The notes under the pieces: generated by a model
Seen by the model: only the letters and a program-made list of their open reading frames with translations
Told to the model about the DNA's origin: nothing
The model's database searches: none
Shown here: positions 1 to 11,440 of the stretch, in pieces
How positions within the stretch are numbered: the first letter of the stretch is position 1
How the letters are laid out: the number at the start of each line of letters is the position of its first letter
Program-made: the position numbers and the translations under genes
Source: Amphibalanus amphitrite
Taxonomy: Eukaryota; Arthropoda; Thecostraca; Balanomorpha; Balanidae
Reading direction: 5' to 3'
DNA length: 64,000 bases
Assembly (NCBI RefSeq): GCF_019059575.1
Contig: NW_024881620.1
Location: 496,001-560,000 of the forward strand

Positions 1-2095
1 GTCCCAGTTCCGGATTTCCCCAGTCTCGTAGTTGAAGTTTTAGTCCTCGCCGACCATCGGTGTCGAACGCAGCTGCCCTGGTGAGCTGTCAGGGCTAGCT
101 ATGATCGGCCCAGAACTCGTCGTCTGTGGCTGAGCCTGGGTTGAACGTGGCTTCCGAGCTGTTTTGCTGGTCTGGTGGCCGCAGAGGCTACGCTCTGGTG
201 TAGACTGCCGATGATGGTTTGGCTGTCACATCTAGCGGCAGGTGTGGTTACGCTGCAGCCTGCTTCGTTGTTATTTGGCTGTGATGTTATAGCCGGGGCA
301 CAGCTCTGGTCGTTTCCGGCATCCCAGTTGGTCTGGTAGTCACGAGAGTGGTAGCCAGCCTTGACTGCCGATGCTGGAACGGATGCCGTCGGTGTGGTTG
401 CCTGTTGTCCTTCCAGTCCGCTCACGGTTGTTCAGCTGTGACGTTGAGCTCTGACCTGTTGCAGATCTAGCGAGTTGCTCTCGAAGTTTGTGAAGTGGGA
501 GCTCTTCTTTCAGTTGATTTTACGGTAGATCATCATCTTCCAGCGACCGAACGGTCTAGAAATGGGCCTGCAGACAGGTCCGGTCCCTTGCAGCTGTTCA
601 TCTTGGTGGCATTGGTCAACATGTAGATCTGCCTAATCAGTAGTGTCAAATGATGTTCCATAGTTGTGGTAGTCGTCACCGTCACTCCAGTTGCTGTCTT
701 ATTTTGTCGTCTTTAGGTAGTTGCCCTGGTATTTGCTAACATTTTAGGTTTCGGTCGATTTGTGTCTCCTTCTCCTTCTTCCGGTCTTCTGTTGTTATTT
801 ATTTCAGGCGTTGTCTTCATTTTGAATTCCCTTGGGCACTGGCCATCAGCATCAGCCAGTCGTCGTTGATGACTAGTTTTTGTCTGTTCTTCCGTTGGCA
901 TCTCTTCTTCTCTGCGCTGCACGTTTGCTCTTCCAAATGAATTCGTGATCTTATAGTTCTTCAATCATTTGTATTTTGCTCTTCTCAGCTGTCGTTTCCT
1001 TTCTGTAATTGCATGTTTCCATTGCCATGTAGTATCAACTTCATTTCCATCGGTATACTACTTCAATGTCTTCTTTCTTGCCGTCACTCGGTTGTGTGTT
1101 GTCCTTGTTCTTCTATTGCGTGTTTACTCTCCCAACTTGATTCGTGATGTCATTATTCTCAAATCATTTGCATATTCTCTTCCCAGCTGTTGATTTATTT
1201 CTGTGATTTCGTGTCTGCACTGTAATTCAGTATCAGTGGCACCGTTTTCATCGGTCTCCTCCTTCAATATCTTCTCTTCCCGCCGTCAATCTCCGCTGTG
1301 TGCCCTTCTTCTTTCACCTTGCTGTTCACATTGCTTCAATAACAATCTCGATCATCTTCAATCTGTGCCGTCACCTTTATTTCAATATCATGCGTTCTAT
1401 TTGTCATTCTTGCCTTCTTCAGCCCTGATTTCATTCGACAACATTCGATACCTTCATAGCGTCGCGCTCAGTCGTATCTTCATTACATATATACATCGGA
1501 TTCGGCAACACACATGACTGCCTGCTCATGTAACGGGGTTTTCCGTCGCGGAAAACGGCTCGTGGACGGTTGCCGGTCTCCTGTCAGTTCTCTCCAGAGG
1601 CGGGTCAGTCCACGGGTCACACATAGGTCACTGCACCTTTTTGGTATAGGATGGGTGCAATCTCTTAAAATTGGGTTAAAATGGCATCGTCGGTGTGATT
1701 ACTCTAACTTTGGATCACGGGATTTCACTCAAGGTTAGGGTTCGCTAGTTGTGAGCCACATAAATTTATTTAACGATAACTGAAGCAAAAAAAAAATACT
1801 AAGCCCGCTCGCCCGTCACTGAAAATTGATTCTCAAGTTAACTATATCACTCCATTCAGATATACACACCCTCCAGCAATCCACGCTTTCTGATTTCAGT
1901 CAAATCAATTTAACCCGAGTAACGCTGCACTGAGTGACCAGCTCCCACTGCATCTAGCTAAGACATACATTGATGAGCTTTCTCACTCACGCTCGCATTT
2001 CCTCTGAAATTTTAGCTTTGGGTTCGGCAATGCACGTTCGTCCACCGACTTCATGATTCCTTTGATTGATCCTACCCCACGTTGGGCGCCAAATC
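1..2095 (-). mobile_element. Internal region of a minus-strand LTR retrotransposon (partial)
   Basis: This stretch lies just downstream, on the minus strand, of a primer-binding site at 2075-2091, so it should be the leader and start of the internal region. Two minus-strand open frames (99-425, rich in Ser, Thr, Gln and Ala; 713-964, charged, with a Lys/Arg/Glu-rich start) sit where gag would begin. Neither shows a zinc knuckle, protease or polymerase motif, and the element runs off the left edge. The plus strand is strongly pyrimidine-rich from about 960 to 1450. The assignment rests on the primer-binding site, not on protein homology. Confidence 0.4.
2075..2091 (-). other. Retrotransposon primer-binding site
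   Basis: On the minus strand this reads TGGCGCCCAACGTGGGG, a form common in invertebrate Gypsy-like and related LTR elements that prime on the 3' end of a tRNA. Four bases upstream on that strand the sequence ends in CTACA, the expected CA end of a 5' LTR. The PBS motif is seen directly; the element family is inferred. Confidence 0.65.
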
Positions 2096-2826
2096 TGTAG
2101 CGGGGTTTCGCGACGTTGCGGGGCGAACCGGGCAGTGTCTTCTGGTAGAGATAGAGAGCAAGAGAGCTGAGTCGGTGCGCTCCTAAAGGCCCTTCTCTGT
2201 ATCCAGCCCCTCGCGAACCCGTTCCGACTCTGACTCTACCTCGGGGCGATCAATCATCGGAAGCACATAGGCTAGGGTTGATGGATGGGATGAGTGATAA
2301 GTGATAACCAATTTTCCTTGATCACATTGAAATAAGAAATTAACTCTACTTAACAGATCCCAACTCCTAACAACGGCACCCGTCCTAGCTGAGGGCTATC
2401 TCCCACCGGATATACACGACAATCACACTTTCACTTGTCCATCCCCTCTCACTCCTGTCATACGTCCAGTCATACCTCAAAATAATCAGAGTTAGCCGTC
2501 TCCGATCCCTCCCTCTTTTTCCTAACTTCCCCCGGTGGTGCTAGGGCGCACGCAAAGTCGTTATCTAGTCATTGGCCTTAAATTTCATTTAACCGTTATC
2601 CCTTCATAACCACAATGTTCCGTACATCAGACAAACGCTTCATAATGCTCACGCTACACAATTAGAGATACGACCCACCACAGATTTCGGCACTCGACCC
2701 TCGCGTTACGTGACTTATTGCGGTCCATCCCATCACCATGTCGAACTACCTACACAAAAACATAAATGTCCTTCGGCCAGCGGTTCCGAGACTACGGCTC
2801 GCAGGACACTGTGTAGTCCGGTTTCC

Positions 2827-3650
2827 GCGGGGGACTTATTTGAAATTTGAGACCGGGGCTGGGTAACTAAGGTCCGTCCGGGCTGCCTGCGTCGTCTCCG
2901 TATAGCCGCGGTTTTCGGGCCAGCCCCCGGCGACCGAAAGGGTTAGTCGTTCGTCGGCTTTACACGAATCCATGACTACCAGGTATGCCAAATTGCCTAT
3001 AAGAAAACGAAAACTAAGCGTACCACGGCCCGCGGTGGGCTTATCTAAACTTTGAAACCGGGCTGGGTAACTAGGTCCGTCCGGGCTGCCTGCATCGTCT
3101 CCGTATAGCCACGGCTTTTGAAACAGCACCGGCGACCGAACGGGTTAGCCTCCGTTGGCTTCACACAATCCACGACTACCAGCGTTATAGGTGCCCGAAG
3201 CCCTATCTATCCGTTGCTGGTAGTTAAGCTGTCGTCACAGACCTAACCGAAATGACCGCTGCACGGCCGGAGTAAATCGACTGACAGCGGGGTGGCCAGT
3301 ACCGACTTACCGCGATCACCCGACTCACATGCTTTGGTATTTAATGTTCACCCCCGTCCTGCAGCATCACACGTTTCTTCGCGGGACATTACTTAACCGG
3401 CGGCATACGTCTCCTCGCTGGGACGCCTGGGGTCCTAACCATCTCCGAGACTACCTACGTCGCTTATCGAATGTCATCCTGCGCTGATCACTCAATGGAC
3501 CGATAGCGGACCTAACCTATCTTTTAAAACCGGGCGGGGTCACTAGGTCCCTCCGGGCTGCCTGCATCGTCTCCGTATAGCCACGGCTTTATGGGGCCCG
3601 CGCCGGCAACCGAACGGATTAGCCTTCGTCGGCTACGCACTCATCCTCAA
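2827..3650. repeat. Three dispersed copies of a ~140-bp repeat
   Basis: Copies lie at about 2827-2982, 3037-3182 and 3516-3650. All share the core GTCCGTCCGGGCTGCCTGC (the third copy has CCTCCGGG), followed by CGTCTCCGTATAGCC and the stretch CCGAACGG/CCGAAAGG before GGTTAG or GATTAG. Copies are in the same orientation and have diverged by scattered substitutions. They are separated by unrelated spacer, so this is not a simple tandem array. Confidence 0.8.
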
Positions 3651-4134
3651 TAATCGATCCTCAACTCGCTCTCACCCTTTCTCTTCACTTCGCGACTTAT
3701 TGCACGCATCCAGGGCTTAACCAAGCGAGGCCTACTATTTAGTGGGGTCTATCCGAGCTGAGCTTCATTTGGGAAATCCGATTCCTCTCCGTGTACAGTC
3801 TTCTTTCATTTCACTCGCTTCTCATCTCCCTCCTAACCCGTAGCCGCGTCGGCGGACTTTCCACGCACAGGGGCGTGACGTGCATTATCTGTCCCCTCTG
3901 AGTCCCTTATTCATCTTAGGTGCGGGTTGACTTTAGTGGGGATGATTTACTGAGACTCTAGCTCGAACTAACAACTCGTCTTTCTCGTTCTCGTCCTCAA
4001 CCGTCACCCCTTTTTTCAAAGTTAAGCCACCGACCAGTGCGGACCAGGCTGAGCGGAAACTCCTTAATTGAGGCCGCTCTGGGTTGGAAAATGGGAACGT
4101 ATGACCCGGCCAGTGCTGACCTGACGAGGATAAG

Positions 4135-4869
4135 CAGCTCCTGTGCGGGCGCTGTTAGGCAGGAGGATGAACAGCTCCTGTGCGGGCGCTGTTAGGCAGG
4201 AGAATGAACAGCTCCTGTGCGGGCGCTGTTAGGCAGGAGAATGAACAGCTCCTGTGCGGGCGCTGTTAGGCAGGAGAATGAACAGCTCCTGTGCGGGCGC
4301 TGTTAGGCAGGAGAATGAACAGCTCCTGTGCGGGCGCTGTTAGGCAGGAGAATGAACAGCTCCTGTGCGGGCGCTGTTAGGCAGGAGGATGATCAGCTCC
4401 TGTGCGGGCGCTGTTAGGCAGGAGAATGAACAGCTCCTGTGCGGGCGCTGTTAGGCAGGAGAATGAACAGCTCCTGTGCGGGCGCTGTTAGGCAGGAGAA
4501 TGAACAGCTCCTGTGCGGGCGCTGTTAGGCAGGAGGATGATCAGCTCCTGTGCGGGCGCTGTTAGGCAGGAGAATGAACAGCTCCTGTGCGGGCGCTGTT
4601 AGGCAGGAGAATGAACAGCTCCTGTGCGGGCGCTGTTAGGCAGGAGGATGATCAGCTCCTGTGCGGGCGCTGTTAGGCAGGAGAATGAACAGCTCCTGTG
4701 CGGGCGCTGTTAGGCAGGAGAATGAACAGCTCCTGTGCGGGCGCTGTTAGGCAGGAGAATGAACAGCTCCTGTGCGGGCGCTGTTAGGCAGGAGAATGAA
4801 CAGCTCCTGTGCGGGCGCTGTTAGGCAGGAGAATGAACAGCTCCTGTGCGGGCACTGTTAGGCAGGAGG
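4135..4869. repeat. 37-bp minisatellite, 20 copies
   Basis: The core CAGCTCCTGTGCGGG recurs every 37 bases from 4135 to 4838, giving 20 units. Most units are identical. A variant with GGATGATCAG in place of GAATGAACAG recurs at intervals of three or four units. Each unit contains CTCCTG and CAGGAG about 18 bases apart, so it can fold into a small hairpin. The array is bounded by two related ~30-bp segments (about 4105-4134 and 4872-4901, both beginning CCGGCCAG). Confidence 0.95.
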
Positions 4870-5700
4870 GTAACCGGCCAGCACTGACCAGACGACAATA
4901 AGGGGTGGAATCGGTTCAGATGTTTGAGGCCAGCCTGGCCACTGTCGTGGCCTCCGAGATTAGAAAAATTGGGCCCACCCCTGGACTGACCCCAACTGAG
5001 CCGATCACTGACGGCTGTGACGACGGATTCCACCCCCCGTTTGGTGGTATCGGGCCCCACGGGCTCGATAAACTACCTGGGCCCTATCGGATTTGGATGT
5101 CCCTTGAGAACCAGGCAGACAGGAAGAACTGTTCTGTTACCAAATACTATGGCGAATTGTATACCTCGAAACCACTTCCTCTCCCGCAACGACTCCCTCT
5201 CCGGCTGTGTAGATGGCATATGGTCTGTGACATTTTACTCTCCGGTCCTTTCCTTTCATCACTCTTTACACTCGTATTACAATATTTACAAGTCACATTT
5301 ATTTACATTCTTGCTGACACAATACTTTCAAATCCTGTACCTGCCAAATTTTAAAGAAAACGTTCTGGGACCAGAGACCAGACCGCCCATCACTGAGCCC
5401 CACACGCCGCGCGGTACGGTATCCAGTCGCCCGTCCCTTTCCCGACTCCCCACGGAGCATAATCCCCTCCATCCGCCTTAATCACCACGGGGCGCCGGAC
5501 GAGGGTCCACTCCACGTCGGCACGCGTCTCGCACCACGCCCATAGTTAATCCGCGCGGGGCTAAATAATTGACCGAAATCGGATTTTTAAATCAAGCTAC
5601 CTAGACTGAAGGTTCTCAAAATAAATTGAACTACCTAAACTGAATGGCCTAAATTATTGCGCAACGACACCAAAAAAAGGAAACATAATGTGGCTCACAT

Positions 5701-7410
5701 AGCAGTAACGAGGGGGGGGGGGTTCACTTAAAGGATTTAGGGACTAGGTGCGCACCCGTGTTCACCGCGTGACCTTACTTGAGATGGAGTCGCTGACATG
5801 ATGGTCGTGTCCGTCCAGCGCCCGGCCCGGCGGCCAGAGCCGCCGCCGGCGCCGTGATGCCAGCCGCTGGTGTCTCGTGGGCTGTCCACGGCGTCAGATG
5901 TGAGCCGAGAGCGAAGAGCGGCGTGGAATCCGTCGTCCGAGAGAGAGCCAGAGAGCCGGTTATAGTTCCGTTTCATCAACTTATACTTTTGATGACGTCA
6001 TACTTCAGAGGGCCGGGCAGCATCTCCTTGTCCAATCTTCGTCCTCCATTCTCAGAAAGTGCGTTTGGCTCCGCCTTCAAACGTTCGTGATTTGCTGAAG
6101 TTCGGCACCCCCGTCCATGGCAGTCACACACTTTCACGCAGCGGTCGGGTGGAATTCGCCGCCGGCGATCACGGCGTCTGGGGCGCCAGGTGGCGGGGCT
6201 GACCCTCTACTCCCCTTGTTTTGAAGCCAGCTCCGGCCAGATGTCCTATATTTTGTCGTTGGCGACCGAGTTCCATTTCATCCTGTTTTCGTACAAACCG
6301 GGTCGGTCCCCGTTCCCCTTTCTTGTTTGGTTCAAATCAGGGCCGGTCTGCACTCCCCTCTCCTTGTTCTTCTCTTCTGGCGGGGTGCCGAGCGTGGGAC
6401 ATTGTCTTGTTTTCCAAAGGTTAAACTGATAAATGGTTCGAGACGGGCCGAATGGCGCGTTTCGGTATGCTATTTGTCGACTTCAAAGCTGGGTTCTCAT
6501 GAAGCGGGGTGGTCATCTATAGGGGACCCCTGTTTGTCAAAGCCGGCTGCGCCGTTTCTGTGGACGCCGGCTGGGACGGAGATCGGGTATCACAGCCGAT
6601 TTAGCCGGCTGACCGTGTCTGTGCGGCGCTCGCAGATGGCCGTGTTTCAGCTTGTGGCACAGCTTGCAGTTCAGCATAAAAGATGAAAAAATGTAACGCA
6701 TCTGCGTTACAACATACATATCATAATTCAGACAGAGCCTGCATGCATACGTACGTACTTCCAAGCGTACTACAGCAATGTTGATCGACAGTGGAAAACT
6801 GTCGCAATGTGTACCGAAACTGAGACAAGGAAACCGTTCACCTTTGGAAAATATGTATTTTCCATTAGTTTTGAATGGGATTTTGGTTTAAACTGATCAG
6901 AATGCAAAATAATTACGAACTACAAAAAGTTTTATTTAGTGTTAAGCCTTGCACGGACTTGCACTACGTTTTCGCCTCTACCACAGGTGGCGGTTATACT
7001 GCGTAAGGGAAATAATTGACTCTGAATAGGATAGCGGAAATTGCGTACGGCCAAAATCGCAACATTTGAAGTTGAATATCTTCGGCGAATGAGCTCGTAG
7101 GACCGTGGGACATTCTGATTAGGGTTTCTTACTGCCCAAACTGCTATCTCAGTTAAAGTCACATGAAGGGAAGGTGAACAGTGCCTGCCTATAATATGGC
7201 CTGAGGTTGCGTGTCTTTAAAAAAACGAACACGAAACATTGCAGTATACGCGATGAATACACTTAATATGCAATTACACGCAATTACACTATACACTGAT
7301 TAGATGACTCCGACTTCGTGCTTTCGCCGCCCATTCTCCGTCTGAATAATCCGGACAGGTACAGTGCTGACGGTACCATCATGTGAGTACATGAGGCGTG
7401 ATAGCTGGAC
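5701..7410. other. No gene seen
   Basis: A G homopolymer at about 5711-5721 is followed by a GC-rich stretch (5800-6600) and then AT-richer DNA. Several short overlapping open frames on both strands (for example 6190-6429 and 6327-6686) have no recognisable domains or consistent splice sites, and I regard them as chance. Confidence 0.5.
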
Positions 7411-9031
7411 TCACCTGGTCTTGTTGAAATAAAAGAAGGATTCTCGCGGGCACTTCTTGGTTTTATGGCGAGCTAGTACGGTACCTTCTGTCGCTGCTGT
7501 GATGCTGATAGCGGAGCGTGTGAAATTGAATTTATGCCTCCGCTGCACTTCCAAAATGAGACCGTCAGCACTGCACATGTCCGGACCGTTCCACCTCACT
7601 ATCAGCTCCTTCGCAGCGTTCTCGTGAAGAAGCTGACGGTGAGCGCCGAACACCTCTTTCACCGCACTGCCCATGCTCTCCACCACGCTCTCTGCCGGGC
7701 TGATGAGCCAGAGGCGTGATATGAGGCTGAGGAAGGGCTGGAGCTCCGGCTGAGTTTTTGAGGCCTTCCACAGCTCTTTGAAGAGCTCTTGGTTGGTGAG
7801 CCCTTCCCTTGTGTCCTGGATAGCCTGGTACGCCAGTCTCAGACTCGCCGGCGGGACGCCTGCCGGGACGATCCGCCTCGCCACCAGACGTTGGATGGCG
7901 CTGTCCACAAACCGCAAGACTCCCGACGAGCGGGACTGTCGGAGCTCCCGCAGGTCTGCCACGGTGCGGACGTCCTCCATGGCGTTCAGCAGCTTCGCGT
8001 TGTGCGAACCTTTTGTGGCGCCCCGGCGGTCGGCCCCCATCCCACGCTTGGCGCAGTGCTTGCCAAGCGCCCGCGAAAAGGCTGAGATCTCCGCTACCTG
8101 CAAAGAAAGCACTCGATTCAAATTATCGAAATGTTTATAAACGTGTCTCCATTACGATGTCGCATATCGGCATACGATAATGCATCGTTTGAACGCAACG
8201 TTGTTATTGGCATTCGATTTGAAGACCTATGTTTCCTTTGCAAGCATGTTCAATGAACATGTGACGCGGAGTCCGCGTCACCGAATAATAACAGGGCAGT
8301 CCCGATAACTACCGTGCTTTTATCTTAAGAGGTCAAGGATTCGTGAGCATAGAGACTATCCGCCCGCAGAGGAGCATTTTTACAGATAAAATAAGCTCCA
8401 ATTAACCACGGCACATAATGACTATAATTGTTTCTATGGTCCTCCAATGCTATGGAGCTGGCCGCCGAGTGGTGTACGTTTTCCATATGCTTCCAATACC
8501 CGTGTTTCTGAGAATGGGAATCACATTTCATTGCATTCTGAATCCTGCAGGCTTTTGAGAAGAATGAATACGTAGTGCAGAACGATGTAACCTTAATGAT
8601 GCTAACATGTAGGTAGAGGCCAATAATCGTATTACGTTAATGTTGTACACTTTCGTATATTCGTATGTAGGTTCAGTCATGAACAGTCGCGGAGGCTTAC
8701 CAGACTGCTGTCGATATCGGACGCGTAACGGGCGAGGGAAGGCCAGCGCTCAGCCATCTCTTCCGGGTCAGCCCGCTGCAGTTCACTGAGGATTGCAGCC
8801 GAGTCGAGAGGTGCAGCGCGTGACGTCGCCGGTGCGGGTGACGGCAGGGCGTGCGTCATGGAGTCCAGCTCCTCCCGGAGCCTTTTGGTGTGCTCCTGGC
8901 GTTCCCACGGCAGCTGCTGTAGGTCCTGTAGACACCTGCTAGTCCGGCCCAACACGGTGTACAGGTCCAGCAGTGCAGCCACGCGGATGCGGAACGACCG
9001 GTCGGCTCCTGTCAGGCCAAAACGGAACAAT
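7411..9031 (-). CDS. Transposase-like protein, two visible exons (partial)
   Basis: Two minus-strand exons join in phase: 9031-8701 (acceptor cacag, donor CTG|gtaagc) and 8097-7415 (acceptor ttgcag). Together they give about 338 residues. The C-terminal part has a run SPAESVVESMGS, then HRQLL, then KELIVRWNGP. I compare this loosely with the C-terminal dimerisation region of hAT-type transposases, but I cannot confirm the family. No ATG is in frame at the 5' end, and the first exon opens right after an acceptor, so upstream exons are missing or lie elsewhere. At the 3' end the in-frame stop (TGA, 7411-7413) overlaps a perfect donor CAG|GTGAGT, so the protein may continue into an unseen exon. 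It could be a domesticated or repetitive lineage-specific gene, or a decaying transposon. Confidence 0.45.
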
Positions 9032-9120
9032 CTGTGCGTCACAACACACGGCGCAGGCTGCAGTTCACGCTACACGCAGACGCCATAAGGCTAAAAGTCG
9101 ACGAAGATACGGTGAACGAA

Positions 9121-9151
9121 CCCCCCCCCCCCCCCCCCCACACACACACAC
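9121..9151. repeat. Poly-C plus CA microsatellite
   Basis: A run of about 19 C residues is followed directly by a short (CA)n tract. Confidence 0.9.
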
Positions 9152-9249
9152 AGGAGGCGACGCCCATGGCTGTGCTCCAGAGTCGAGTAACTCTTGATGT
9201 ATTTGCAATTCGATTCTAAAGTTACTGAAACAACATATCAGGCAAGTCA

Positions 9250-11440
9250 TATGTCATCGATTCTGCTACCTTTGGACGTTTAGTATTGCATTTTAGAAAT
9301 GAAAATATGCAAGAAAGCAAAGAAGACCGTTTTTAGTATGAAAAGGCATACTTCTATGGATTCATTCCTAAATGGCAAAATGGATCAGAATAGGCATGGC
9401 TATGCCACTTGAAAAAAGCACCTAGTTTGAAACATCAGTAGGACAGCACACAAAATGTAGACTAAACATCATACAAAAGTCCAAAAGAAACCTATGTAGA
9501 TGTGTACCAGAGCCTCAAACCACTCATATAAGTCTTGCCTAAACCATTCAGTCAGAGCCAGAGGTGTTGTGGGTTTGGAGCTCTGAGTTATTTTTGAACA
9601 CCTGAGTAAATATTAGGTACATACAGGGCCAGGGGCAAACTCAAATTAGAACAAGTCAGTCAATTTCACTAGAATAGGTAACCCTAAATATGCTAATGAC
9701 AACATTCCCTATTGTCTTTTCATATTGCATGAATAAACTACAAAAACAAACAGGTGATGATTGTTCATGAATCTCCACCCATGGCCTTTGCCCCCCCCCC
9801 CCTGGAACACAACTAGGAGACCAGGTAGCACTGGTGGATTAAGGGAGGCCAACTAGGCCCCGGGGCCAGCTATTACCCTAGCCAAAAGCCATTTTGTCCC
9901 CTTAACAAAGTTGACACAGATTTAACATTGGCCCCTGCCATACCAATGCTATCAATATTATCACAATGCCCATTTTGGCCCTTCAGCCTCCCTTGCAAAG
10001 TTGCTGGCTTTGCCAAAGCAATCAAATTGTATGCTCCAGGTCTGCCACCTATCTCATACCAAAGTTTTGTTGCTTTCAAGGTTATTTGATGAACTTATGT
10101 AATGCTCCATATGTAATGCCCATTTGAGGCACAAAGTTAAAAATATCATCATGAATCATGACTCAACTTTTCTTAATTTCACCCACACAGCATTATTATC
10201 TATTTTACTTTAGGTACGTATGTCGTATATGCCCCCTATTCCACAGATAAATTTTGCTGTGTTGATGTGATGTGATCTGAAGGCTATCTGATGTGGTTTA
10301 AAATATTCAACAATATTCTGACTATAGCACTCATTGCAGCCTGCTGGTTTGAAACAATTTTTACCAATGTCAATATGTTAGGAGAGGTTTGGTCACCAGG
10401 ATATTTTTATTTGAGCCGTTAATCAGCCACAAATAGCCATGGGAAAAAGCCTGCACATGAAACAGGTGGCAAACCTTAAGCAAAATTTCATCGCACAAGT
10501 TACTGACACTGCTGCTACCTGAAAAATGAACATGTTGTTTGTGCCAGCAATAAATCTTATATTTCAAATCATTAAGGCTGCAGAGTTGGAGTTGGTTGGA
10601 GTCAGTTATTCTGCTTGCAGCCAGATTCAGAATCAATAACATGATGTCAACTGACTCTGGTCAAGTGGTGGCCAAAATCCAACCAGTGAAGGGGATGTTG
10701 CTGACTTTTGGTCTCATTCTTTCCAAGCAACAGCTATAACCTATAGGTATGACATTAAATGTTAGTTCTCACTTCTCAAATTCTTTAGGATGCTGATTGC
10801 TGGGCATTGGCCACTGTGCTTTGCTGCATGTGCATGATTGATATTCCAAAAAAAAAAAAAAATTAAGTAGTTGCATGCAGTTCTGCGTTCGAAACACCTA
10901 GGTCTTTCTTCAGGCTGTCAAGCTGGAGTCTAACTCTGAGTCAGAGACAAAGCTAGATCCAACTGCAGAGGGTCAAAGTCTGAGTAACTTGAAAAACAAC
11001 CAACTCCGCACTTGCAGCCCTGTGAATCATTATATCCAATAAGTAATAACCTCAGAATCAAGAAACTATCAGTGAAACAGGGGGCAAACTGCCAGTGCTA
11101 GGTGCTAGGTGGATTACCTACTCATCCATGCTCATGCTACTGGCCTGACTTGGCTAGCAGTTAGCAAATTGCAAGTCCAATTGAATAATGACTGATGCAC
11201 TGATGGTGTACCTATTGATTCATACTGGGCAGCCTGAGCCCTGATATAACTAATCATGTCTCATTCTACTCAGGTAGCAGAAGTTGGGCATAGCCAAGGC
11301 TGTATAAAGGCATTGCGCACCAAACACAAAAAGCGAGTTATCAAATGTATATCAGTTATCTATGACTAATTCTTACCTTCCATCACCCTTCTTCAATTCG
11401 TCTCCAGAGCAAACTCGTTTCAAATTGTCAGTTGAAAGCT
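9250..11440. other. CpG-depleted AT-rich block without genes
   Basis: About a dozen CpG dinucleotides occur in 2.2 kb, whereas both flanks are CpG-rich. Open frames are short and unconvincing. A poly-C tract at 9791-9802 and a poly-A tract at 10848-10862 interrupt it. The segment around 9830-9880 resembles ends of short DNA transposons, but I could not define inverted repeats or a target duplication. Confidence 0.5.

Larger units (their letters stand above)
2096..5700 (-). mobile_element. Probable 5' LTR and flanking repeat-rich DNA
   Basis: In plus orientation the LTR edge begins TGTAGCGGGG at 2096, next to the primer-binding site. The far edge cannot be fixed without a second LTR. One possible end is near 5699, where the minus strand starts TGTGAGCCACA, which would give an unusually long LTR of about 3.6 kb. 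The interval contains three dispersed ~140-bp repeats (2827-2982, 3037-3182, 3516-3650) and a 37-bp tandem array. No protein in the interval is convincing; the short open frames over 4820-5480 look incidental. Confidence 0.3.

Noticed and set aside
1750-1762. TGTGAGCCACAT here and inverted at about 5689 as element ends
   Set aside because: The match is only about 12 bases and lies inside the presumed internal region, so I do not use it to define the LTR.
4133-4869. CRISPR-like array
   Set aside because: Units are contiguous 37-bp tandem repeats with no unique spacers, in an animal genome.
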